Shown here one piece after another: positions 6,023 through 14,272 of a stretch of DNA of 23,514 nt. Source of the DNA: CAYJMQ01 sp964392415 (GTDB taxonomy: Bacteria; Bdellovibrionota; JACOXK01; 2-02-FULL-40-11); contig CAYMPL010000029.1 in assembly GCA_964392415.1 (NCBI GenBank), positions 1 through 23,514 of the forward strand, read 5' to 3'. The notes under the pieces are model-generated. The model saw nothing but the letters and a program-made list of their open reading frames with translations. It had not been told where the DNA came from and ran no database searches. How positions within the stretch are numbered: position 1 is the first letter of the stretch; each line of letters opens with the position of its first letter. The position numbers and the translations under genes are program-made.

Positions 6023-6878
6023 ATGTAATCCGATTTAAAAAATCGGCTGAGGAAAAGGGAACCAGGTGATCTTCTTTTTCACCCACCCCCAAAAAAAGAA
6101 CCGGAATGCCAAATTCAGCTGCAATCGCTATTAAAGTTCCCCCTTTGGCTGTCCCATCCATCTTCGTAAGAATGATCCCTGTCAAGCCGACCGCTTCATG
6201 AAACTCACGGCATTGATTTAACGCGTTATGTCCAGTATTGGCATCGATAACGCCCCAGATTTCATGCGGGGCAGAAGGGATTACCTTCTGAATCACACGC
6301 TTCATTTTCTTGAGCTCTTCCATCAGCGGCTCACGCGTATGCATGCGGCCCGCGGTATCAATCAGAACAACTTCATTATTTCGTTTCATCGCCTTCCCCA
6401 ATCCATCAAAGATCACAGAAGAGGGATCCCCTTCATTCGAAAAAACCTCAATCCCCAAACGCTCTCCCCACACTTCAAGTTGATCACAAGAGGCAGCCCG
6501 AAAGGTGTCAGCCGCCACCATCAAAACCTCTTTTCCCCCTTTTTTAAAATAGTGAGCGCTCTTTGCAACGGTCGTTGTTTTTCCCACACCATTCACTCCA
6601 ACAACCATAATAACAAAAGGAGTTGTATGAATTTCGATTTTTTTCTCAAGAGATGTGAGGAGGGGGGAGAGGGTCGCTTTTAATTGCTCTTGTAGTTCTG
6701 AAAGGGTAAGCCCACCTTTTTGTTTCAGCTCCTCCTTAATCTGAGAACTGAGTCTCTCTATTGCCAAAACTCCCATATCTGATTCGTAAAGAATCTCCTC
6801 AAATTGAGACCATGTTTGTGGATTGAGTTTCTGAGAGGAGTTAAAGAACGCCTTAATTTTTTCAAAAACTAAAAACAC
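6012..6878 (-). CDS. ftsY: Signal recognition particle receptor FtsY
   Basis: FtsY is the membrane-associated GTPase that receives SRP-ribosome complexes for co-translational insertion of membrane proteins. The 288-residue protein has a helical N domain (about 1-85) and an NG GTPase domain with GVNGVGKTTT (94-103, G1), DTFRAAS (124-130), DTAGR (174-178) and TKMDGTAKGG (238-247). There is no long acidic A domain, so it is a short FtsY of the Bacillus type. The G-domain motif usually read as DATTGQNAL is DANTGHNAL here. The start is GTG 6878, with AGAAG 6 bases upstream. It lies 79 bases downstream of smc, the familiar smc-ftsY order. The last residues and the stop come from palindromic repeat copy 2. 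Confidence 0.95.
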   Translation of the reverse strand: MFLVFEKIKAFFNSSQKLNPQTWSQFEEILYESDMGVLAIERLSSQIKEELKQKGGLTLSELQEQLKATLSPLLTSLEKKIEIHTTPFVIMVVGVNGVGKTTTVAKSAHYFKKGGKEVLMVAADTFRAASCDQLEVWGERLGIEVFSNEGDPSSVIFDGLGKAMKRNNEVVLIDTAGRMHTREPLMEELKKMKRVIQKVIPSAPHEIWGVIDANTGHNALNQCREFHEAVGLTGIILTKMDGTAKGGTLIAIAAEFGIPVLFLGVGEKEDHLVPFSSADFLNRITSSS

Positions 6879-6919
6879 CGGAAACTTCTAACATAAAGAT
6901 AATCTCTCAGTAAAGATCC

Positions 6920-7001
6920 ATGCTGCGCGTCATTTTCTTTCAGAAAATGACTTGCCACTATACTGCGCGCTCATTTCGTTCCGAAATGAGCTTGCTACTC
7001 T
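6920..7001. repeat. Two tandem palindromic repeat units at the smc 3' end
   Basis: Two diverged units of 41 bases lie head to tail. Unit A (6920-6960) contains TCATTTTCT-TTC-AGAAAATGA (9-bp stem, 6930-6950). Unit B (6961-7001) contains GCTCATTTCG-TTC-CGAAATGAGC (10-bp stem, 6969-6991). Both have a TGCGCG flank on one side and CTTGC-ACT on the other, so whole units, not just the stems, are related. Paired base changes in the stems keep them complementary. Unit B encodes the last 13 residues of SMC. The flank ATGCTGCGCGTCA recurs at 1068-1080 at the end of zapA. Confidence 0.75.
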
Positions 7002-10000
7002 CCGCCATCTTTACCGCGCGATCGAGCTTGACGGAAACCATCATGGAAACCCCGGGGGTTTCCATCGTCACGCCATAGAGTGTGTCGGACATCTCCATCG
7101 TTTTTTTATTGTGGGTAATGACAATAAATTGTGAATGTTTTGTCATCTGGCGAACCATGTCATTGAAACGACCCACATTCACATCGTCCAGCGGGGCATC
7201 CACCTCATCAAGAAGACAAAACGGACTCGGCCTCATTAAAAACGCCGCAAAAATAAGGCTGACAGCAGTCAGCGCTTTTTCCCCGCCTGACAAAAGATTG
7301 ATGTTCTGATGCTTTTTTCCAGGAGGTTTCGCCGTAATATCGATTCCCGTCTCTAAAAGATTGTCCGGGTCTGTTAAAATCAGCTGAGCTCCCCCTCCCC
7401 CAAACAATATCGGAAACACTTTTTTAAAATTTTCGTTTACGCGCGAAAATGTCTCTTCAAACCGCTCTCTTGAAATGCGATTGATCTTCTCAATCGTCTT
7501 CTTTAGGCTCTCCATCGAATGAAGAAGATCTTGCCTTTGGGTCTCAAGCGTTTCATAGCGCGTTTTTAGTTCTTCAAACTCCTGAATCGCCGTTAAATTC
7601 ACCTCCCCCATATGTCCCGCTTTTTCTTTCAGCGCGGCAAGATGTTTTTGATCCTCTTCACCCGGCTGTTTCTCAAGATACCGGTCGCACACCTCGTTAA
7701 GCTCAAGCAGATATTTTTCCCTCACCTGATCGCATAAGTGTCTGAGCGTCATCTGGCATTGAGAAAACTTCAGTTCCTGATCATGAAACGATGTTTCGAT
7801 TTTATGGAGATCGCTTCGATGTCTTCTTAAATCTTCCTCCAGCGTCTTTGTTTCCAGATTGATCTTATCAAAAGAAATTTTGAGCGCTGAAAGTTCTTCT
7901 TTTTGGGTCTCATGTTCTTTGATGAGCGTTTGCAAAAGCCCTTCATCTTCCTGAATTTCCGCGCTCACCGATTTTTGCCGCTCAAGCGATAGCTGAACCG
8001 CCTGGTGTTTCTCATCGATTTCAGAAAGAATCGTTTTTAAATTCAGGTCCAAATGCCCTTTCTGTCTCTCAAGCGCTTCTCTCTTTTCCTTGAGAGACGC
8101 ACCCGTCACCTGAAGTTCCGTAAAAGCCTTTTTCTTTGTTTCAATCACAACCGCGCCTTTTTGGCAGATTGACTCTGCCACTTGAACCTCCGCCTCCTTT
8201 GCCTTTTTCTTCTCTTCGAATGATTGCCGCCGCACCTCTTCTTTCGCAGCCTCCTCTGAAAGCTGGTTTTTTAGCAGAAGTTCTTCATTCTTTTCGTCAG
8301 CCAGGACTTCCTTTTCTTCTTCAAGCCTCTCTAAATTTTCCTCATTTTTTAAGACATCTCTCTCATAGCTCGTCCGAAGCATCTGAGTTTCATGAAATTT
8401 TTGCTGAAAAGATTCAATCTGGCTGGAAAGCGCGCCGATTCGGGCAGCGGATTCTTCCGCTTCCAATGAAAGCTCAGCGTATAATTTCTCAAGCCCCGTT
8501 CGTTCAGCCAGAAGTTCTTTGGCTTCTCTCTTTTGAGCGAGAATCCCTTTGTGGGATCCCTTCCCTTTTCCTCCAAACAAAAACCCCGAAACCCCTATCG
8601 ACTCTCCTTCCTTCGTCACAAAGGTATAGACACCGGGCGTCTGATACCAGAAATTCAGCGCCTTTTTAAAATCCGATACCAGATAGGCATCTTTAAGAAG
8701 CGCGCGAACAACCGACTGATACTCTTTAGCTACACGCACCTTTTCTAAAAGAGATTCATAATTTGAATCAGGCAGGGAATCAGACAGAAGTTTCGTCGCT
8801 GGACCTGAGGCGTCTTCAATCGGAAGAAACAATGAAACCCCGCGCTCTGTCGCCTTTAAATGATCAATAATTTTTAAAGCATCCTGAGGTTTTTCTACCA
8901 GCATCGCTCGCAGGCGATGTTCAAGAACCGTCTCCAGCGCCTTTTCATACGGAGCATCCACCTCCAAAATGTCAGAAAGGGTTCCCAAAATATGAAAATT
9001 TGTTCTTTCTTCATCGGAAAAACAGCCGATGCCGGCCATCTCCTCCTCGAGTTCACCCTTTAGCTCCGCCAAAGATTGAATGCGGGAGCTGACGAGATGA
9101 AGCGCTTCTTTGGCCTCCTCTTTCTTTTGAAGCAGCAGCGTATAATTCTCTTTTAGCCCCCTTAGTTCCAGTTCGGTCTCGGCCTTTTGATTTTGAATTT
9201 CCCTTTGATCTCCATAAACCTTTGAAATCGTAGATTCAATGTCGTCTTTCGCTTTCCCAAATTTTTTAAGTTCGGCCTCTAGTTCTTCTTCTTCTTCAGA
9301 TAATTCTTCTATTCGGGATTCGGCCTCCCCCTTTTTTTCGTCAAGATGAAGCAGCCGATGACTGACCTTCGTCAGTTCTGTAACAATCGAAATAAATTCC
9401 TCCTTATCCTGGTCTATCTTGCGTCTCAGATGCAGAGATTTTTGAACTTCACTCTCTATCTCTTTTTCATGGCGTCCCACCCCCTCTTTTACCTGGGATT
9501 CCTGCCTGATCACCTCTTCCAAAGCCTGAACGACATTTCTAAGACTCTTTTCAATCTGCTCCTTTTTAGTTTTAATGGTTTGAATATCTTCTTCGTCTTT
9601 CTTTTGAAGCGCCAGCCAGTGTTCAATCTCTTTTTTCCTGAGCTCCCTCGTACTCTCTAATTGATGAACTTTTTGCTGGTGTTGATAGAGAAGCTGCTGC
9701 AAATTTTGATACTCCTTTTCCATCTCTGTCAGCTTCAGTTTAAGTCTTTCCGACTCGTTCTCTTTTTTTTGCATCTCTGTCAGAAATGTTTCACGTTTGA
9801 GCCGTTCTTCTTTTTGAAAGATTTCCATTTTTTCCAATTCTTGGCTCTGCCCAACATACTGGTGGCTGATGATGGTAAGTTCGATTTCACGGATCTGCTC
9901 TTTGATTTGTTTATAACGCTCTGCTTTTTTTGCCTGGCGCTCCAAAGAATCGATCTGTCTTTTGATTTCAGAAATGATGTCATTTAAACGAAGTAAATTC

Positions 10001-10566
10001 TGCTCTGTCGCTTCTATTTTTAACTGCGCCTCATGTTTTCGGCTCTTAAACTTAACAATCCCCGCCGCCTCTTCGATAAATGTCCGACGTTCCTCTGTTT
10101 TTTGGGAAACAATTTTTCCGATATGCCCCTGTTCAATCACCGAATACGATTTGGCGCCAACACCACTGTCCATAAAAAGTTCGAGGACATCCCGCAATCG
10201 GCAGGGGGTTTTATTGATCAGATATTCACTCTCACCATCTCGATAGAGCCTTCGCGTCACCGTCATTTCTGAAAATTGACTATATTGGGTAGGCGCCCCG
10301 CCATCTTCTGTAGAAAGCGTCAAATGAACCTCTGTCATCCCGGACTGAGGATGTCCTTCGCTCCCCGCAAAAATAATATCCCCCATCTCATTTCCACGAA
10401 GATGTTTTGGGCTCTGATCCCCCATCACCCAAAAAATCGCATCGACAATGTTGCTTTTTCCACAGCCGTTCGGGCCGACAACAGCTGTAATGCCATCTTC
10501 AAATTCAATGGTCGTCTTATTCATAAAAGATTTAAAACCGACCATCTCTAAACGGACAAGTTTCAT
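6958..10566 (-). CDS. smc: Chromosome segregation protein SMC
   Basis: The 1202-residue ATPase of the bacterial condensin complex loops and compacts DNA, working with ScpA and ScpB (not in this window). Walker A is GPNGCGKSN (31-39). Then come a long coiled coil, a hinge around 510-650 (ILGTLSDILEVDAPYEKALETVLEHRLRAMLVE, later GVYTFVTKEGESIG and FLFGGKGKG), the returning coiled coil, the ABC signature LSGGEK (1092-1097) and Walker B LLDEVD (1118-1123). All head-domain elements are intact and the length is normal. Start ATG 10566 opens with the family-typical MKLVRLEMVGFKSF. The C-terminal tail SSKLISERNERAV is encoded by a palindromic repeat unit and is probably an extension, since family members usually end near the preceding VKLDRA segment. 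A promoter candidate lies just upstream and ftsY follows. Confidence 0.97.
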   Translation of the reverse strand: MKLVRLEMVGFKSFMNKTTIEFEDGITAVVGPNGCGKSNIVDAIFWVMGDQSPKHLRGNEMGDIIFAGSEGHPQSGMTEVHLTLSTEDGGAPTQYSQFSEMTVTRRLYRDGESEYLINKTPCRLRDVLELFMDSGVGAKSYSVIEQGHIGKIVSQKTEERRTFIEEAAGIVKFKSRKHEAQLKIEATEQNLLRLNDIISEIKRQIDSLERQAKKAERYKQIKEQIREIELTIISHQYVGQSQELEKMEIFQKEERLKRETFLTEMQKKENESERLKLKLTEMEKEYQNLQQLLYQHQQKVHQLESTRELRKKEIEHWLALQKKDEEDIQTIKTKKEQIEKSLRNVVQALEEVIRQESQVKEGVGRHEKEIESEVQKSLHLRRKIDQDKEEFISIVTELTKVSHRLLHLDEKKGEAESRIEELSEEEEELEAELKKFGKAKDDIESTISKVYGDQREIQNQKAETELELRGLKENYTLLLQKKEEAKEALHLVSSRIQSLAELKGELEEEMAGIGCFSDEERTNFHILGTLSDILEVDAPYEKALETVLEHRLRAMLVEKPQDALKIIDHLKATERGVSLFLPIEDASGPATKLLSDSLPDSNYESLLEKVRVAKEYQSVVRALLKDAYLVSDFKKALNFWYQTPGVYTFVTKEGESIGVSGFLFGGKGKGSHKGILAQKREAKELLAERTGLEKLYAELSLEAEESAARIGALSSQIESFQQKFHETQMLRTSYERDVLKNEENLERLEEEKEVLADEKNEELLLKNQLSEEAAKEEVRRQSFEEKKKAKEAEVQVAESICQKGAVVIETKKKAFTELQVTGASLKEKREALERQKGHLDLNLKTILSEIDEKHQAVQLSLERQKSVSAEIQEDEGLLQTLIKEHETQKEELSALKISFDKINLETKTLEEDLRRHRSDLHKIETSFHDQELKFSQCQMTLRHLCDQVREKYLLELNEVCDRYLEKQPGEEDQKHLAALKEKAGHMGEVNLTAIQEFEELKTRYETLETQRQDLLHSMESLKKTIEKINRISRERFEETFSRVNENFKKVFPILFGGGGAQLILTDPDNLLETGIDITAKPPGKKHQNINLLSGGEKALTAVSLIFAAFLMRPSPFCLLDEVDAPLDDVNVGRFNDMVRQMTKHSQFIVITHNKKTMEMSDTLYGVTMETPGVSMMVSVKLDRAVKMAESSKLISERNERAV

Positions 10567-10585
10567 GATTTCATGACCATACGTT

Positions 10586-10614
10586 ACAATACCTGTATTA
10601 CAAAATCTTGTCTA
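10586..10614 (-). promoter_or_regulatory. Sigma70-type promoter candidate for smc
   Basis: On the minus strand TAGACA (10614-10609) and TATTGT (10591-10586) are separated by 17 bases, with five and four matches to consensus. A small palindrome AATAC-CT-GTATT (10589-10600) overlaps the -10 element and could be an operator. It suggests smc can be transcribed apart from the coiled-coil gene upstream. Confidence 0.45.
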
Positions 10615-10672
10615 ATCTAGCATTCTCATGAACTGTTTTCAATGAGATAAAGCCAGAACTCGCTTTAAGATA

Positions 10673-11221
10673 TCAGGCGACTTTTTTGGTTTTTTTGGAG
10701 GGAATATCGGCAGAGGATTCTTGAGTCACCTCTTCTTCAAGTTTTCGAATAGAAGACTCGATCTCAATCTCGGTGTCGCTCTCTAAAAGGTCTGTACTCA
10801 GTTTCAGCGCGCGAAGGACCCTGTCGATTCGATTTTTCCAAACTCGAATCTTCTCTTGCGCATTCTTTTCACGCTCTGAAAGCGATTCCATTTCGTATTC
10901 CAGCGCATCGATCCTGCGTTTCATCTCAAGAAGTTTTTTATCTTTTGAAGAAAGGAGGGTTTCAGAATCCCGTTTGACGATCTCGAGTTTTGCTTCGAGC
11001 TCTTTCTCTTTGACCCGGATTTGCTGAATATCGCGCTTCACACGCTCCTTAAGTTCCTGATGCTCGCGCTCTGTTTTCTCAAGCTTTTGGGCGGCCTCAT
11101 CCGCGCGCATCTGTGAAATCCCCAGCTGCTCTCTGGCGCGGTTGAGATCATTTTTGATGTTCTCAATTTCTTTTTCTTTGAGCGCAATCTGCTCTTTCAG
11201 GGTTTTAATATCGTCTTCCAT
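10673..11221 (-). CDS. Coiled-coil protein of unknown function upstream of smc
   Basis: This 182-residue protein is almost entirely heptad-like and charged: residues 1-125 form a continuous predicted coiled coil (LKEQIALKEKEIENIKNDLNRAREQL and onward). A short more hydrophobic motif IDRVLRALKLSTDLLE follows near 135-150, then an acidic stretch and a basic tail (SKKTKKVA). It has no signal peptide or TM segment and is therefore cytosolic. It starts at ATG 11221 and ends 106 bases before smc on the same strand. I do not recognise a family. The C-terminal motif resembles tails seen on coiled-coil response-regulator-like proteins of delta-proteobacteria, but no receiver domain is present. A link to chromosome or cell-pole organisation is suggested only by its place beside smc. 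Confidence 0.7.
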   Translation of the reverse strand: MEDDIKTLKEQIALKEKEIENIKNDLNRAREQLGISQMRADEAAQKLEKTEREHQELKERVKRDIQQIRVKEKELEAKLEIVKRDSETLLSSKDKKLLEMKRRIDALEYEMESLSEREKNAQEKIRVWKNRIDRVLRALKLSTDLLESDTEIEIESSIRKLEEEVTQESSADIPSKKTKKVA

Positions 11222-11357
11222 GAAACACTTTCATCTTAAAAAACGTACTTCCACAAGTTATTGGACTTACTTATAATTCTAGTCAGAAAAGCAGCAATGT
11301 CAAAAGCAAGCGGTAGACAGATTCAAGCCCCTCCTGCTACAGTATGGATAACTCATC

Positions 11358-12710
11358 GTGGATCTCGAAGCGACACCAAGTAAAACAAAAGGGGAGTCAC
11401 AGTCGGCAAGTTCACCGTCTGCAGCATCAGAGTCGATCGGTCAAATCTTATATCTCGCCATATTCTTCTTTCTCATTATCGCCGCCTTTTGGACACTGAA
11501 GCCGTTAAGAACCTCCGGTGTCATCAAAGCATTCGGGCCTGACTATTATCCGTTTTTTAAACAGGGGGTGGCTCTGATTATTCCGATGCTCATTCCCGTC
11601 TATTATCTCTTCACCTCTTTTCTTGACAGGACTCAAATTATTTATATTTTTATTCTTTTCCTTTCAGTCGCCAATATCTCGTTGTGGTGGATGTTTGAAC
11701 ATCTTCAATCCCATTGGGTTCAGGCGGGATTTTTTTTCTATGTCGATGCGTTTGTTACCATCATGGTGACTCTTTTCTTCACTTACCTCAACCAAATCTA
11801 CGACTCCGTTCAAGCAAAAAAGAGCTGGGCCTATATTGGCTGCGGGGGGATTCTGGGGGGTATTGCCGGTTCTTCTATTTCTGGATGGCTCAGCGCTCTT
11901 TTAGGAAATCGGATCATTCTCACTGCCAATCTGTTTATTCTCCCCATCGCCTTTATCATTCATCGGCTCGAATGTTATCCTTCCGTAAAAGTCTTTAAAA
12001 AGGGGATCCTTTGCAGTAGAGACACAAAATCGGCCTGGGAGATTTTCTATGAGGGAATTCGTGCTGTGTTCAAATCCAAATATCTTCTTTGCATCGTCTC
12101 AATCGTCGGATTCTATGAAATTGTTTCTACGATTATCGACTATCAATTCGCGGAAATCCTCTCTAGAATGTTTAAATCCCCACATGATATGGCGGGATTT
12201 CATGGAAAGGTCTTTTTTATCGCCCAGATCGGCTCCTTGCTGGTTCAATTGTTGATGACCCCTTATATCTTAAAACGATACGGACAATTCCCAGCGCTCC
12301 TTTTTTTGCCGTTAACACTGCTTTTGGGATCGGTCGCCTTCATGGTTTTTCTCTGGCCCCTGATCATCATTACCAGCATCGGCATGGAAGCCGTCTTTTC
12401 TTATTCAATTAATCAGGTGTCGAAAGAGACCCTTTACGTTCCGCTCGACAATATTGCGAAAGTCAAAGGAAAGGCATTTATTGATATGTTTGTATTTCGG
12501 GGGGCTAAGGCAATCGGCGCTGTAATTCTTTTGTCCTACACGCTATGGCTCAGCCATCATGGTTTCACTCCCCATTTTTTAATGTCCATTAATATCGTTG
12601 CCATCGCCATCTGGCTCTTTTCTATTGTTTATATCAGAAAAATGATCGGGAACTCTTATTCAGCAGTTCGAATTAATCCAACGATTCGTGGGCGTTCATC
12701 AGAAATATAA
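11358..12710 (+). CDS. ATP/ADP-translocase-like nucleotide carrier (TLC family)
   Basis: The 450-residue integral membrane protein has about 12 hydrophobic segments after a cytosolic Ser/Ala-rich N-terminus (1-25). TM1 is followed by FWTLKPLRTSGVIKAFGPDYYPFFKQGVALIIP (45-77). This basic motif after TM1, the ILGGIAGSSISGWL glycine-rich helix and the KETLYVPLDNIAKVKGKAFIDMFVFRGAKAIGA segment (around 352-384) fit the Npt/TLC family (PF03219). That family exchanges ATP/ADP or nucleotides in Rickettsia, Chlamydia and plastids, and related proteins occur in free-living bacteria with unknown substrates. Start GTG 11358 follows an in-frame TAA, so little longer is possible. It is probably monocistronic. 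Its 3' end overlaps the convergent lipoprotein gene by 55 bases. The substrate cannot be told from sequence. Confidence 0.7.
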   Translation: MDLEATPSKTKGESQSASSPSAASESIGQILYLAIFFFLIIAAFWTLKPLRTSGVIKAFGPDYYPFFKQGVALIIPMLIPVYYLFTSFLDRTQIIYIFILFLSVANISLWWMFEHLQSHWVQAGFFFYVDAFVTIMVTLFFTYLNQIYDSVQAKKSWAYIGCGGILGGIAGSSISGWLSALLGNRIILTANLFILPIAFIIHRLECYPSVKVFKKGILCSRDTKSAWEIFYEGIRAVFKSKYLLCIVSIVGFYEIVSTIIDYQFAEILSRMFKSPHDMAGFHGKVFFIAQIGSLLVQLLMTPYILKRYGQFPALLFLPLTLLLGSVAFMVFLWPLIIITSIGMEAVFSYSINQVSKETLYVPLDNIAKVKGKAFIDMFVFRGAKAIGAVILLSYTLWLSHHGFTPHFLMSINIVAIAIWLFSIVYIRKMIGNSYSAVRINPTIRGRSSEI

Positions 12711-14272
12711 TGAATCTGCATCTCCGGTTTTTCTTCTTCGCCTCTTCGAATCTTTAAACGGTCTACCTGATACCCCTTTTCTTTTTTCATCGGAAAACAG
12801 ACCTCTCCCTTTGGGGAAATTTGATGTGTTTTTCCAAGTCTTTCCAGAGATCCCTCTTTTACAAACTCATAATGAAGACTCAAATCTGTGGCGCAAATTT
12901 GTCCGTTACGAATTGAAAAATCATCGAGTGGCGTAACCGCTTCAAAATAGGTCCGTCCAATTTTATCCCGGCGTTTGAGAAGGGTTTCTACCAAATAAGA
13001 CGACGCCGCGCTATCACTCAGCTCCCCTTTTGCAACAATCGCTTCAAGAAATTTTCGGTCGAATTTCATAATAATTTTTGCGATCCAATAGGCATCTGCC
13101 GCATCCATTTCGGTATAAGGCCAATACGGAAATCCTCCTCTCCATCTTTCCGGATCAAAACCATCTGCCGAAAATGTCCCCAATGCTTTCCAACGGGTCT
13201 CTTTCTGATCTTCCCATGGACGCTTCCAGAGCCCCAACGCAAGCGCCGCCAACGGTTGATATTCCCAATCCCAATAGTGTTCCCACCCCATCTCCAAACG
13301 CTTCGATGAAACCTGGTAAGCCGCCAAAGCATCGCTAAAGTCGATCAAATGATGTTTGAGGAAGCGCTTCCCATTTTCCTCCACATACATATCGAGCGTA
13401 TTCCCCTGCGTCATATCGTTATGGCCAACCCATGCGGAAAAAACCCGAAGCGCCCGAAGCTCACGCCGGTGCTCATGGGGAATCAGATCATTGGGATCAT
13501 CTTTTCGTATCCCCTCAGCGGGAAACCCCCCTTTCGACTCCCCTTTTAAAATTTCACTGCCAAATGCCCGATAACAATTTTTCTTAAAAGAATCTGCTCT
13601 CTCAAAGACATCTTCCAGATCTTTTGCCCCAAATGCGACCATTTCGTTCAAATCATTTTTAATCGTAGCGATCGGATCGAGTTGAACGTCCTTTCTGCAA
13701 AAATAAAAAACGTTTTCGGCAGGGACATGATAGCCAGCTGTCCAAAAAAACCGGCTCACCATGGCGCTGGTTGCTGTGCGCATCTCTGGATTGCTTTTCG
13801 AATCAAATTTCACCAAAAAAAGACGCCCCGTGGCATCCTTTGCAAAAAATCCCCCATCTCTCCCATCTGATTTCCCTTTGACAACCGTTAAAGGAAGTTT
13901 GGGGGAGCCTTTCACATTGGCGCCCCAGGCAGCATCGTCGGGGCTAATTTTTCCGATACCGATTCGGTTCGTAAACCACGAAGAGTCTGGAATTTCATCC
14001 AAAGCATTTGTATTGTGAGCGGGTTCAATGTCTCTCAATTCGAGGAAACGGGTCAATCTTCGTGTAAAGAAGCCTCCACCATGATATTCAACCATCGTTA
14101 CTTCAATTTTTTCAGGCTCCGGTATTTTTTTTTCATCATCCACTTTCCAGACAATCGGCTGGTCTTTGAAGCGGACGGAGGAGAATGATGAACAACCCGA
14201 TATCAAGAAGAAAACTGAGAACAAAACATAACTGAATTTCTTGTCAGTCTCCAAAAATTGCCCCCGGGGCAT
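12656..14272 (-). CDS. Lipoprotein with protein-kinase-like motifs
   Basis: The 538-residue protein begins with a lipoprotein signal ending LISGC (Cys27), so it should be anchored to a membrane facing the periplasm or cell surface. After about 120 residues it shows FLVKFDSKSNPEMRTATSAMVSRFFWTAGYHVPAENVFY (152-190), RVFSAWVGHNDMTQGNTLDMY (276-296) and HHLIDFSDAL (307-316). In order and spacing these resemble the kinase-fold elements: the ATP-binding lysine strand, a helix-C acidic residue, the HxD...N catalytic loop and a D-F-x metal-binding motif. No characterised family is recognised. The remainder is rich in Trp and aromatic residues. The ATG overlaps the end of the upstream barrel gene by 29 bases, implying joint expression. 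Kinase activity is inference from motifs only. Confidence 0.65.
   Translation of the reverse strand: MPRGQFLETDKKFSYVLFSVFFLISGCSSFSSVRFKDQPIVWKVDDEKKIPEPEKIEVTMVEYHGGGFFTRRLTRFLELRDIEPAHNTNALDEIPDSSWFTNRIGIGKISPDDAAWGANVKGSPKLPLTVVKGKSDGRDGGFFAKDATGRLFLVKFDSKSNPEMRTATSAMVSRFFWTAGYHVPAENVFYFCRKDVQLDPIATIKNDLNEMVAFGAKDLEDVFERADSFKKNCYRAFGSEILKGESKGGFPAEGIRKDDPNDLIPHEHRRELRALRVFSAWVGHNDMTQGNTLDMYVEENGKRFLKHHLIDFSDALAAYQVSSKRLEMGWEHYWDWEYQPLAALALGLWKRPWEDQKETRWKALGTFSADGFDPERWRGGFPYWPYTEMDAADAYWIAKIIMKFDRKFLEAIVAKGELSDSAASSYLVETLLKRRDKIGRTYFEAVTPLDDFSIRNGQICATDLSLHYEFVKEGSLERLGKTHQISPKGEVCFPMKKEKGYQVDRLKIRRGEEEKPEMQIHYISDERPRIVGLIRTAE

Noticed and set aside
6920..7001. CRISPR repeats
   Set aside because: Only two adjacent, diverged units without spacers; they are palindromic repeats.
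8136..8669. Open frame of 177 codons on the plus strand
   Set aside because: It is a shadow of the smc coiled-coil region; the composition is that of antisense coiled coil.
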